Positions 22,805 to 30,637 of a stretch of 64,000 bases of DNA are shown here, one piece after another. Each line of letters begins with the position of its first letter. Within the stretch, counting starts at the first letter, position 1. Under the pieces are notes generated by a model, which had not been told where the DNA came from, searched no databases, and was given only the letters and a program-made list of their open reading frames with translations. This stretch comes from an uncultured Draconibacterium sp. (lineage in GTDB: Bacteria; Bacteroidota; Bacteroidia; Bacteroidales; Prolixibacteraceae): assembly GCF_913060805.1 (NCBI RefSeq), contig NZ_CAJXTC010000018.1, forward strand, positions 1-64,000, written 5' to 3'. Position numbers and translations under genes: made by a program.

Positions 22805-25036
22805 ATGAAGACTTTACGGCTTATTTGCCTTTTTCTGGCTACGCTTACCGCTTTTGCGGCAAACAGCGAAGAAAAGCTTGTTTGGCCTCGCGAAATTGAG
22901 GCCTCCGGAAATGTAATTACCTTATACCAGCCACAACTCGAGTCGCTGAATGGAAATATGCTCGATGGCCGAATGGCAGTTTCGATTAAAACCAAAAGCG
23001 ATGACATGATATTTGGTGCGCTGTGGTTTAACGCAACGCTTTTAACCGATATGGAAGCGCGGACAGCCGACCTGGTAAAAGTGGAGATTCCGATGATAAA
23101 ATTTCCCGACGTGGAAGACGAATCGAAACTGGAGCAGTTGAAACAATTGGTTATTGACGACATGGAAGCGCTCGATGTAAAAATGTCGATCGATCGTATT
23201 TTGGCCGATCTTGAAGATGAGGAAAACCTGGAATTGCTGAATGATCAGCTCAACAATAATCCGCCCGAAATTTATTATCGTTCAGAACCTTCGGTTTTGG
23301 TGATTATCGATGGTGATCCGATTATGAAAACGGTGGAAAAATCGAGCCTGGAATATGTGCTGAATACGCCTTTCCTGATTCTGAAACGTAAATCGGACTA
23401 TTACCTGAAAGGCGGAGACTATTGGTTTACTGCCTCTGATGTGTTGAGCAAAAACTGGAAACAAACAAAATCGGTTCCGAAGGATGTAAAAAAGGCGGCC
23501 GACAAAATGATGGATAAAGAGGAGGAACCGGAAGTTGAAGGAAACGACGCCATCCCGGAAATCATCGTTAGTTCCGTTCCTGCCGAGCTCATCAGTTCCG
23601 ATGGTAAACTGGAGTACGAAACCATAAAAGGCACATCCTTGCTTTTTGTGAAAAACTCGGAGAACGATATTATAATGGACATCAATTCGCAGCATCATTT
23701 TGTGTTGTTGAATGGCCGATGGTTTAGCTCAAAAACATTGGCCGATGGCGACTGGACATTTGTTGAGCCGGATGATCTGCCCGAAGATTTTGCTAAAATT
23801 CCGGAAGATGAATCGATTGCAACGGTAAGGGCCAGCGTGCCGGGAACACCCGAGGCAAAGGAGGCGAAATACGAACAGCAAATGCCGCAAACGGCAGTGG
23901 TCGACCGAAAAACAGCATCGGTAACTGTGGAATATGATGGCGATCCGAAATTTGAAAAAATTGAGGATTCGGAGGTGGAATATGCCATAAACACGGCAAG
24001 CACGGTGTTGCGCATTAAAGCAAAATATTATTGTGTCGACGATGGAATATGGTTTGAGTCGACAAAAGCAACCGGCCCGTGGATTGTTAGCGATTCGCGT
24101 CCGGCCGAGGTAGACGAAATTCCGCCAAGCGCCCCGGTTTACAACGTAAAATATGTGTACATCTACGATTCAACACCCGACGTGGTTTATGTAGGATACA
24201 CTCCCGGTTATTGCCATTCATACTGGTACAACGGCTCTGTTTTTTACGGAACCGGTTATTACTATCGCCCGTGGTATGGCAGTTACTATTATCCGCGTCC
24301 GTGGACTTTTGGTTTCGGAGTGCACTACAACCCGTACACCGGCTGGGGCTTTAATGTAGGTTTTAGCTACGGATGGTTTCATATGAATTATTACGGTGGA
24401 GGCTACGGTTATTGGGGGCCGGCAGGTTATCGTCACGGCTACCGCCATGGTTATCATCACGGCTATCATCATGGTTACCGCGATGGTTATTTGAGGGGTT
24501 ACGCAGGCGGTTATGCCAACGGCCGTTACAACTCTCGCAATATTTATAACCGCAGAGACCGTGGTATAAGAAGTACACGCGATGTGCGAAATAGAGATAT
24601 GCCAAACCGCCGGGATAACGTTTCGTCGCGTCCGTCATCGCGTCCGAACAATGTTTATACCGACCGTGATGGAAACATTATGCGTCGCGACAATAACGGC
24701 AACTGGCAGCAAGAGAATAAACGGCCAAGTACGCGCCCCGATCTTCCAAACAAATCGGGAAATACGAATGCAACGCGGCCATCTACACGACCCACGCAGC
24801 CAACTCAGCGCCCGTCAACCCGCCCGACTCAACCAACGCAAAGGCCATCAACAAGGCCAACGCAACCAACACAACGTCCGTCGGCAAGGCCGGCAACACG
24901 GCCAAATACTCTGGAGCGTGATTTCAACAGCCGAAACCGGGGAACAACGCGATACAATAATTTCCAGCGTAGTAGGCCAACAACTACTCCCCGAAGTCGC
25001 CCAATGCCGGCACGAGGCGGAGGTATGAGACGGTAA
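22805..25036 (+). CDS. Large secreted protein: three ~100-aa repeats, Tyr/Gly/His-rich region, RPTQ repeats
   Basis: This 743-aa protein has a signal peptide (MKTLRLICLFLATLTAFAA). Three related modules occupy about 155-235, 255-340 and 370-440. Each has a Tyr-x-x-Asn-Thr or similar strand, a Y/H-F/Y-x-L or C-V strand, then G-x-W-F and G-x-W. Next is a region (about 445-590) very rich in Tyr, Gly, Trp and His (GYRHGYRHGYHHGYHHGYR), then a basic Arg-rich tail with 11-residue RPSTRPTQPTQ repeats. Similar proteins are annotated in other phyla as carbohydrate-binding family V/XII-like, without proof. An extracellular matrix or surface-coat role is plausible. Confidence 0.65.
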   Translation: MKTLRLICLFLATLTAFAANSEEKLVWPREIEASGNVITLYQPQLESLNGNMLDGRMAVSIKTKSDDMIFGALWFNATLLTDMEARTADLVKVEIPMIKFPDVEDESKLEQLKQLVIDDMEALDVKMSIDRILADLEDEENLELLNDQLNNNPPEIYYRSEPSVLVIIDGDPIMKTVEKSSLEYVLNTPFLILKRKSDYYLKGGDYWFTASDVLSKNWKQTKSVPKDVKKAADKMMDKEEEPEVEGNDAIPEIIVSSVPAELISSDGKLEYETIKGTSLLFVKNSENDIIMDINSQHHFVLLNGRWFSSKTLADGDWTFVEPDDLPEDFAKIPEDESIATVRASVPGTPEAKEAKYEQQMPQTAVVDRKTASVTVEYDGDPKFEKIEDSEVEYAINTASTVLRIKAKYYCVDDGIWFESTKATGPWIVSDSRPAEVDEIPPSAPVYNVKYVYIYDSTPDVVYVGYTPGYCHSYWYNGSVFYGTGYYYRPWYGSYYYPRPWTFGFGVHYNPYTGWGFNVGFSYGWFHMNYYGGGYGYWGPAGYRHGYRHGYHHGYHHGYRDGYLRGYAGGYANGRYNSRNIYNRRDRGIRSTRDVRNRDMPNRRDNVSSRPSSRPNNVYTDRDGNIMRRDNNGNWQQENKRPSTRPDLPNKSGNTNATRPSTRPTQPTQRPSTRPTQPTQRPSTRPTQPTQRPSARPATRPNTLERDFNSRNRGTTRYNNFQRSRPTTTPRSRPMPARGGGMRR
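24776..24900 (+). repeat. 33-bp coding tandem repeat (RPSTRPTQPTQ)
   Basis: Three full 33-bp units start at 24776, 24809 and 24842, with a partial, diverged fourth at 24875. They encode the 11-residue RPSTRPTQPTQ unit. The units differ mostly at synonymous positions, so the repeat is maintained at protein level. Confidence 0.8.
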
Positions 25037-25043
25037 AGCATAA

Positions 25044-25077
25044 AAAAAGAGCAGACACTAAAGTGCCTGCTCTTTTT
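25044..25077. terminator. Bidirectional terminator
   Basis: AAAAAGAGCAGACAC (25044-25058) pairs with GTGCCTGCTCTTTTT (25063-25077) across a 4-nt loop, with A-run and T-run on the two sides. It lies between the convergent 743-aa gene and the leftward lipoprotein gene and can serve both. Confidence 0.85.
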
Positions 25078-25095
25078 CTTTTCGCCTGCTCTTTA

Positions 25096-25770
25096 TTAGC
25101 GCGAAACTACTTTTTTATTCACCAGTTGTTTGGCAACAAGATAAGCCAAAGCTTTTGCTTCTTCTTCAACCGATTTTATGTTGGTCGATTTTGTTTGTGC
25201 CCGGTAAATCAGTTTTTCCGAGTCAACGTCGTACAGGTTACATTCAATAAAGTAGGTAACATCATCGGTGTAGTAACCCGAGTTATAGATCGTACCGAGC
25301 GAATAAGCGTAATAATCGTAGTACATTCCGCTCATTCCATATGGCGAACCATAGTAACCCGTTCCACCTACTGCAATATTCCGGTCGTTCACCCATCTTT
25401 TTTCATGTGTCATATCAAAAAGCGTAACAATCATCAGCGCGTCAATATTGTTTTCTTTCACTTTGGTAACCACCGATTTTCTTACTGCTTCCGAGTCTTT
25501 CAACAGCTCTTCGCCCTGGCTTACACGTGCTGCCAACGGAAATACATCAACGGTTGACATACCGTTTATTCCTTTTTCTTTTAGCTGATCAACAATGGCG
25601 TGCTCGGTAACATACCGGTTCGACGAATTGGGGAAAAGAACCGTAACACCAATATTGTCGTACTGTTTCGGAGTATTGTCTTTGTCCGACCATGAATTGA
25701 TGAGTTTGGTTGATGAGCAACTGGTAAGCAGAAAACTTACGGCGATCAGAAGATAACTTAATTGTTTCAT
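25096..25770 (-). CDS. DUF4136-like lipoprotein
   Basis: This 224-aa protein starts at the ATG that opens a signal sequence (MKQLSYLLIAVSFLLTSCSS, lipobox LTSC). The mature domain has NIGVTVLFPNSSNRYVTEHA, then INGMSTVDVFP and IDALMIVTLFDM, and ends in a helix ALAYLVAKQLVN. The layout and the Tyr-rich loop match the lipoprotein at 20645-21268. Both look like the periplasmic DUF4136/GNA1162-type family. Function is unknown. Confidence 0.65.
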   Translation of the reverse strand: MKQLSYLLIAVSFLLTSCSSTKLINSWSDKDNTPKQYDNIGVTVLFPNSSNRYVTEHAIVDQLKEKGINGMSTVDVFPLAARVSQGEELLKDSEAVRKSVVTKVKENNIDALMIVTLFDMTHEKRWVNDRNIAVGGTGYYGSPYGMSGMYYDYYAYSLGTIYNSGYYTDDVTYFIECNLYDVDSEKLIYRAQTKSTNIKSVEEEAKALAYLVAKQLVNKKVVSR

Positions 25771-25959
25771 TGTAACTAAATGTGTTGTTGTTATGTACAA
25801 TAATACAAAATTTATGATGAGTCATTGTTATGATGAGTTAAGAGATGTTGTAAACAGCACCTCATTTTTCAATAAAATAATTTGATGACATTATCTTTGC
25901 ATAGTGATTGTGTTATAGCTCAACAAATTAAATATCTATTTGAACGAAACTGTCCGGCA

Positions 25960-27033
25960 ATGAAACGTTTGATAATTAGTCTGCTTTTATTACTCCTCCT
26001 GAATTATAGTTACGCGCAGCAAAATGCCGACAGTGCGCTTTTTGATCCGGTTTCGCACACCCTTTCTGATATTCGATTTTTCGATAATGAGGAAGCACTT
26101 ACCATTACTTTAAAATACGATATCTCATCCTTTATCAGAACAAAAGCAAAAGGAGAGTACTTTCCGGCCGAGCTTACTATTCATCCAACCGACAGCACTT
26201 CCGTACTAAAAAATATAAGGTTAAAAGCACGCGGCAACTTCCGTCGTGGTCATTGTTTTTTCCCACCTATTTTCCTGAACTTTAAAACCGACCCCATTGA
26301 GGAAACCGAGTTAGCCGGAATCAAAAAGATAAAAATGGTTACGCATTGTTCAACCTCAAATGCTTACCAGGCTTATGTGTTTCGCGAATTTCTGGCATAC
26401 AAAATCTATAATATTCTTACCGAAAACAGCTTTCGGGTGAGGCTGCTGAATATTAATTATATCGATACGGGGAGGAAAGAACGCAACTACGAGCAAATTG
26501 GCTTTTTGCTGGAGCCGATGGATTTGTTAGTCAAACGACTGAAAGGAGTTGAAGTGCGGCAGGAAATTATGCAGGGAAAAAACCTGTTGCCCCGTGAAAG
26601 TACATTTGTGGCCCTTTTCGAGTATTTTTTGGGCAACACCGACTGGCGTTTTACCAGTGGCCATAACATGAAATACATAAAGTTGGCGGAGCTGCAAAAG
26701 CCGTATCCTGTTCCGGTTCCTTACGATTTCGATCATGCAGGTTTTGTGAATACCAGTTACTCAATGCCCCAAACATGGAGCAGTGTGGAGAAAGTTACCG
26801 ATCGCGAATACCTTGGTTACTGCCAGCAAGACGAAGAAAATTACCTGCAAGCCATTAACTTGTTCAACAGCAAAAAAGAGGAGATCATTCGCACCATCGA
26901 AACATTTGAGTACCTCGATAAAAAGAATAAAAATCAGGTGTTGAAATTTGTGGACGATTTTTTCAGAATGGCAGAAGAACCTGAGATTTTAATCCGTAAA
27001 TTACAGGGAGAATGCAGAGACCTTGATTTTTAA
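25960..27033 (+). CDS. CotH-like (kinase-fold) secreted protein
   Basis: This 357-aa protein begins at the ATG before a clear signal peptide (MKRLIISLLLLLLLNYSYAQ). It has features of CotH-type proteins: an RLKARGNFRRGHC strand (Arg-Gly-Asn), a KKIKMV strand, a long helix AYVFREFLAYKIYN, then YFLGNTDWRFTSGHNMKYI and the metal-binding-like PVPYDFDHAGFVN. CotH proteins are atypical protein kinases. The following gene encodes DUF4956, which is often found with CotH and with VTC-type polyphosphate polymerases. No VTC gene is here. Catalytic activity is inferred only. Confidence 0.65.
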   Translation: MKRLIISLLLLLLLNYSYAQQNADSALFDPVSHTLSDIRFFDNEEALTITLKYDISSFIRTKAKGEYFPAELTIHPTDSTSVLKNIRLKARGNFRRGHCFFPPIFLNFKTDPIEETELAGIKKIKMVTHCSTSNAYQAYVFREFLAYKIYNILTENSFRVRLLNINYIDTGRKERNYEQIGFLLEPMDLLVKRLKGVEVRQEIMQGKNLLPRESTFVALFEYFLGNTDWRFTSGHNMKYIKLAELQKPYPVPVPYDFDHAGFVNTSYSMPQTWSSVEKVTDREYLGYCQQDEENYLQAINLFNSKKEEIIRTIETFEYLDKKNKNQVLKFVDDFFRMAEEPEILIRKLQGECRDLDF

Positions 27034-27043
27034 ACCAATAATA

Positions 27044-27739
27044 ATGACTGATTTACAAGCCATAAGTATTAGCAGTGCACCCTGGACCGAGTTTCTTGTC
27101 CGGCTGGCCATAAATATTGTTTCTATTTTCTTTCTGATCAGGGTGGTGTACTACCCTAAAAACAGCCGCATAAAATACCTGTTTACTTTTTTCCTGATGG
27201 GAATGATGATCTTCCTGATCGCATCCATCCTCGACCGGGTAAGTTTAGACATGGGATTTGCCCTTGGCTTGTTCGCCATATTTGGCATCATTCGCTACCG
27301 CTCACCGTCAATCGACCTGAAAGAAATGACTTACCTGTTTCTGGTTATTGGTGTTTCCATCATAAATGCTTTACTCGAATTTAATATTCAAACCCTGTTT
27401 GGGCTCATACTCGCGAATCTGCTAATAAACGTTTCGGCGCTGATAATGGAATATTACAAACCCAGGGCTTATGCGCTAAAACGTGCTTTGGTTTTTACTC
27501 CATCCGATTTTTCGATACTGAACGATAACCAGAGTTTGTTGGAAGAGATCAGGCAAAATACAGGTATTGATGTGCTGCGGGTTGAGCTGGAAAAGATTAA
27601 TAAGGCGAAAGATGAAGTTACAGTCTGGATCTATTTCCATGAAAATAAACCGGAGAGTGTAATTGAAAACCCCGATGAGGGATTACCCCCCGCCGAATCG
27701 CCCACAATTTGGGAGAGTAACGATACCAGTAGCTACTAA
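27044..27739 (+). CDS. DUF4956 membrane protein
   Basis: This 231-aa protein has four to five N-terminal transmembrane helices (about 10-125) and the DUF4956 signature LGLFAIFGIIRYRSPSIDLKEM, followed by a cytoplasmic alpha/beta domain (about 140-230). The ATG at 27044 is preferred over one at 27023 that overlaps the preceding stop. DUF4956 proteins are encoded next to VTC polyphosphate polymerases and CotH kinases in many bacteria. Here only the CotH-like gene is present, 10 bp upstream. Its role is unknown, probably as the membrane partner of the exported protein. Confidence 0.8.
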   Translation: MTDLQAISISSAPWTEFLVRLAINIVSIFFLIRVVYYPKNSRIKYLFTFFLMGMMIFLIASILDRVSLDMGFALGLFAIFGIIRYRSPSIDLKEMTYLFLVIGVSIINALLEFNIQTLFGLILANLLINVSALIMEYYKPRAYALKRALVFTPSDFSILNDNQSLLEEIRQNTGIDVLRVELEKINKAKDEVTVWIYFHENKPESVIENPDEGLPPAESPTIWESNDTSSY

Positions 27740-27781
27740 GATCATCTATAATTGAGGGAACTCGTTTTAATCAAGTAAATT

Positions 27782-27863
27782 GGTTCTTGACCCCCTATAA
27801 TCCCCCGAAGGGGGATATTTCCTCCCCTTTGGGGAGGCCAGGTGGGGTGAAATTTCAAGAACC
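27782..27863. repeat. Intergenic GC-rich palindromic repeat, family A (copy 1)
   Basis: An outer inverted repeat (GGTTCTTGA at 27782 with TCAAGAACC at 27855) encloses two hairpins: CCCCC-GAA-GGGGG and CCTCCCC-TTT-GGGGAGG. The core matches the repeat at 33123-33182 and, in reverse, 34270-34336. It is a dispersed palindromic element, not a coding sequence. Confidence 0.7.
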
Positions 27864-27875
27864 TGTTTCAACAAA

Positions 27876-27902
27876 AAAGGTCCGGCAAAAAACCGAACCT
27901 TT
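27876..27902 (-). terminator. Terminator after the leftward barrel gene
   Basis: On the minus strand AAAGGTTCGG pairs with CCGGACCTTT (one G-U pair), followed by TTT. It sits 25 bp past the stop of the gene at 27928-28515. Confidence 0.7.
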
Positions 27903-27927
27903 CGTATATCTTCAAACTGTTGTATGT

Positions 27928-28515
27928 CTATTTTAAGCCAATTCCGAGACCTAAGCTCAGGTACGACTGACTTGGGAAGTCGCCCGCTTTAAATCCGTAG
28001 TTGTATTTTAATTTCACAGAAAGCCAGGCTTTGTAGTTCATATCGTAAAGCATCCCGATTTCAGGAGCGAGATTAAACAGCCACTTGTCTTCGGTTAAGG
28101 TAAATATGCCAACATCGTTTCGGGTTTCGTTGTACGAAGTTCCCAGACCAAAACCAGCATAAGGAATGTAATCGCTTTGTCCCGAAAAGTATTTCTTCAC
28201 ATTTACATGCACCGGAAAAATATTGGTGTAGTGAAACTGAACAGCGGTAATCGTCAGGTCGTTATGGTAAAATGTTTCTTCCGGAATTTTCTCGCGAAAT
28301 AAGTTCCATGCAATGTTAAAACCCACCGACAGGTCTTCGCTTAAAAATCGTTCTACTTCAAAATCAATTCCACGCGGGCTAATATTATCGCTAAAGTCGG
28401 CTGTTCCTCCCATCGGCATCGAAGGCAGATAATTAATAAAAATACTCGTTCCTTCCTGTGCTTTTAATGTGGTGGTAGCCAGAAGTATAAGTGATATAAT
28501 GATGTATTTCTTCAT
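27928..28515 (-). CDS. Outer-membrane beta-barrel protein
   Basis: This 195-aa protein has a signal peptide (MKKYIIISLILLATTTLKAQ). Its strands (SIFINYLPSMPMGGTADF, FAWNLF-like, YIPYAGFGLGTSYNETR, LSLGLGIGLK) are typical of small Bacteroidota porin-family barrels. It ends near an aromatic/aliphatic strand. It lies 11 bp downstream of the DUF4136 lipoprotein gene on the same strand, so the two are probably co-transcribed. Confidence 0.7.
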   Translation of the reverse strand: MKKYIIISLILLATTTLKAQEGTSIFINYLPSMPMGGTADFSDNISPRGIDFEVERFLSEDLSVGFNIAWNLFREKIPEETFYHNDLTITAVQFHYTNIFPVHVNVKKYFSGQSDYIPYAGFGLGTSYNETRNDVGIFTLTEDKWLFNLAPEIGMLYDMNYKAWLSVKLKYNYGFKAGDFPSQSYLSLGLGIGLK

Positions 28516-28526
28516 AATTGCTGGGT

Positions 28527-29216
28527 TTATTTTAGTAAGTAAGGGCTTTGTTCAAATACCTGGTTAATTTCGTTTGTCAGGCGTTGCTGAAGAAATGTAT
28601 CGGATCCGGCCAGTATGCCCATTGCAGCTCCCTGCCACGGCATGGGCAGTTTAAACGAACTGTCGTCATCTGAAGGTATCTCAACCTCGTTCATATTCAA
28701 CATATCGATAAACAGAGTTCCAACAGTGTAACCCTGCGCCGGGTATGTTGGGAAAATCGGCCAAACGGGGTAACCCGGATACCATGGATCGTCGTACCAC
28801 GGGAACCACCAATCCCAGGGGTACCAGTACCACCAATCCCACCAATAGTAATAATAGTTGTTTACATCGGTTTCTAAAACCGAAAGCATTATCGAAACAT
28901 CGGCGTCTATTTGTCCGTCGGTGGGGCCGGTAACTTCTGTCCAGCCCATATCAAGAAAATTTTGCCTTACCAGAGAAATAATCAGATCGTTTTGCGAGTG
29001 GTTGACATTTACCGACGATCCGGCTTCTTCATCGTTGATATAAACGATGGAATCTTCAAGGTAAAAAGTCTGGAGTTGAGAGAAATCCTGCTCTTCGTCG
29101 TATTGCGTAATGGCAACGTCCAATTCCTCAACGGTGGCATCGTAATCCGGATGACACGAAAAAAGAAGGGCCGAAGCTAAGAGGAGAAGAGCAAAAATGG
29201 GGTACTTTCTATTCAT
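28527..29216 (-). CDS. DUF4136 lipoprotein
   Basis: This 229-aa protein is started at the ATG opening the signal sequence (MNRKYPIFALLLLASALLFS, lipobox LFSC). A DUF4136 domain follows: DVAITQYDEEQDFSQLQTFY near the start, and a C-terminal RLTNEINQVFEQ helix. A Trp/Tyr/Pro-rich insert around 110-150 (WWDWWYWYPWDWWFPW) resembles the aromatic loops of the other two such lipoproteins in the window. An upstream ATG at 29249 would lack a signal peptide at the N-terminus. Function is unknown. Confidence 0.75.
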   Translation of the reverse strand: MNRKYPIFALLLLASALLFSCHPDYDATVEELDVAITQYDEEQDFSQLQTFYLEDSIVYINDEEAGSSVNVNHSQNDLIISLVRQNFLDMGWTEVTGPTDGQIDADVSIMLSVLETDVNNYYYYWWDWWYWYPWDWWFPWYDDPWYPGYPVWPIFPTYPAQGYTVGTLFIDMLNMNEVEIPSDDDSSFKLPMPWQGAAMGILAGSDTFLQQRLTNEINQVFEQSPYLLK

Positions 29217-29263
29217 AGTAACATGCTTAAAATATGTATTTATAATCAAAATGTGTTTTGCGG

Positions 29264-30367
29264 TTAATCTTCTGCATTTTTAACATCTGTAGTTTCTAAT
29301 TGTTCTTTAACGTCATCAAGCCACAGCTGAAGAATTTGATAACCCAAAGCCATAACTACTGCGCCAATAAACAGGCCGATCATTCCCATAAGCAACATTC
29401 CGCCAATTGCTCCGATAAGAATAACGAGCATGGGGATATTAAGTCCGCGGCCCAGCAACATTGGTTTTAGAACATTGTCGCTTAAGGCACCCACAATTCC
29501 CCAAATGGTAAACAGTACTGCGGGAGCTCCGCCAACGGCCGAAAACATATAAATAATGAGTGGTATGATAATCAGAAAGACCGGTATTTGTGCTACTGCA
29601 AAGAAAAATGTAACCAACGTTAACAGGGCGGCAAGTGGTATTTTAAATACAAAAAGTGCGGCAGAAATAATTGCTGTTTGAATAACCGCTGTTCCTAAAA
29701 TGCCGGTTACAACGCTGCTTACGGTTTTTCTGGAATTGTCTACAAATTCAGTACCTTTTTCTTCGCCAACCAAATGGTTAAAAAGTTTATAAACAAAAGG
29801 ATAGCCCGACTTTGCATTGGCCAAAAACATGCCTGAAATAATAATGGACAGCATAAAAACCAGTGTGGTTCCCATAAAACTTTTAAAGAAGTTAAGCACC
29901 TTTTGTCCTAAAGCCTCTATTTGTGGTTTGAATTGAGTGGCTGCGGCAGAAACATCTACTGCAAACTGATGCCACGAGTTGTAGATCGATTTTCCAACCA
30001 ACGGCCAGCCGGCAACTTTTTCAGGTGGCTCGTTAACTATGAGTTCTCCACTTTTTAGCTGCGTCGAGAGGTCTTTTACATTCTCGAACAAGGAGCTGAC
30101 AAATGTTCCGGTGGGGATGAGTAATAGGGCCAAAAGAACAAGCGTAATGATTGTGGCCGACAATCCGGATTTACCTTTCAGCAATTTGGTAAACCGAACA
30201 TGTAAGGGGTGAAATGCTATTGCAATGATTATTCCCCAGATTACAGGTACCAAAAAAGGCTTAAAAATCAAGAAGCAAATTACTACTATTGCGAAAATTA
30301 GCGCTGTTTTAATGTAGGTCTCAATGTTCTCTTTTCCAAGTGTGTTGGCTGCTTTTTTTATAGACAT
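29264..30367 (-). CDS. AI-2E-family transporter (PerM/TqsA-like)
   Basis: This 367-aa inner-membrane protein has about eight transmembrane segments. The family pattern is visible: VPVIWGIIIAIAFHPLH in TM2, a long periplasmic helix (about 85-150), then GILGTAVIQTAI and LTLVTFFFAVAQIPVF and a GLFIGAVVMALGYQILQLW C-terminus. AI-2E members include TqsA (autoinducer-2 export) and PerM-type or Na+/H+ antiporter-like proteins, so the substrate is open. It is alone and divergent from the HypD gene, with 270 bp between them. Confidence 0.88.
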   Translation of the reverse strand: MSIKKAANTLGKENIETYIKTALIFAIVVICFLIFKPFLVPVIWGIIIAIAFHPLHVRFTKLLKGKSGLSATIITLVLLALLLIPTGTFVSSLFENVKDLSTQLKSGELIVNEPPEKVAGWPLVGKSIYNSWHQFAVDVSAAATQFKPQIEALGQKVLNFFKSFMGTTLVFMLSIIISGMFLANAKSGYPFVYKLFNHLVGEEKGTEFVDNSRKTVSSVVTGILGTAVIQTAIISAALFVFKIPLAALLTLVTFFFAVAQIPVFLIIIPLIIYMFSAVGGAPAVLFTIWGIVGALSDNVLKPMLLGRGLNIPMLVILIGAIGGMLLMGMIGLFIGAVVMALGYQILQLWLDDVKEQLETTDVKNAED

Positions 30368-30637
30368 GATATAGTTATTTTTAATTATGTTCTGAAGTAG
30401 TTGACAATTTGTTGAAATTATTTGCTCTATTGTGTATTATCGTAACATCGTAATTAACTTTTGACTAAATTTACGGCATTAAATTAAATTTGTCAAGTTG
30501 ACATCGAAATTGAAAATATCAAATCTACTGGTAAGCTACCGGTGCTTGTTCGAGTGCTGGATCTTGTATGCTTAGAATCTATCGCTTAGGTTAACCCTGT
30601 TTCTTTACTTATTGTTTAATTTAATTTTTTTGAAGTC

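Noticed and set aside
24776-24900. Non-coding minisatellite
   Set aside because: Units are 33 bp, in frame and differ mostly at synonymous sites, so they belong to the 743-aa protein.
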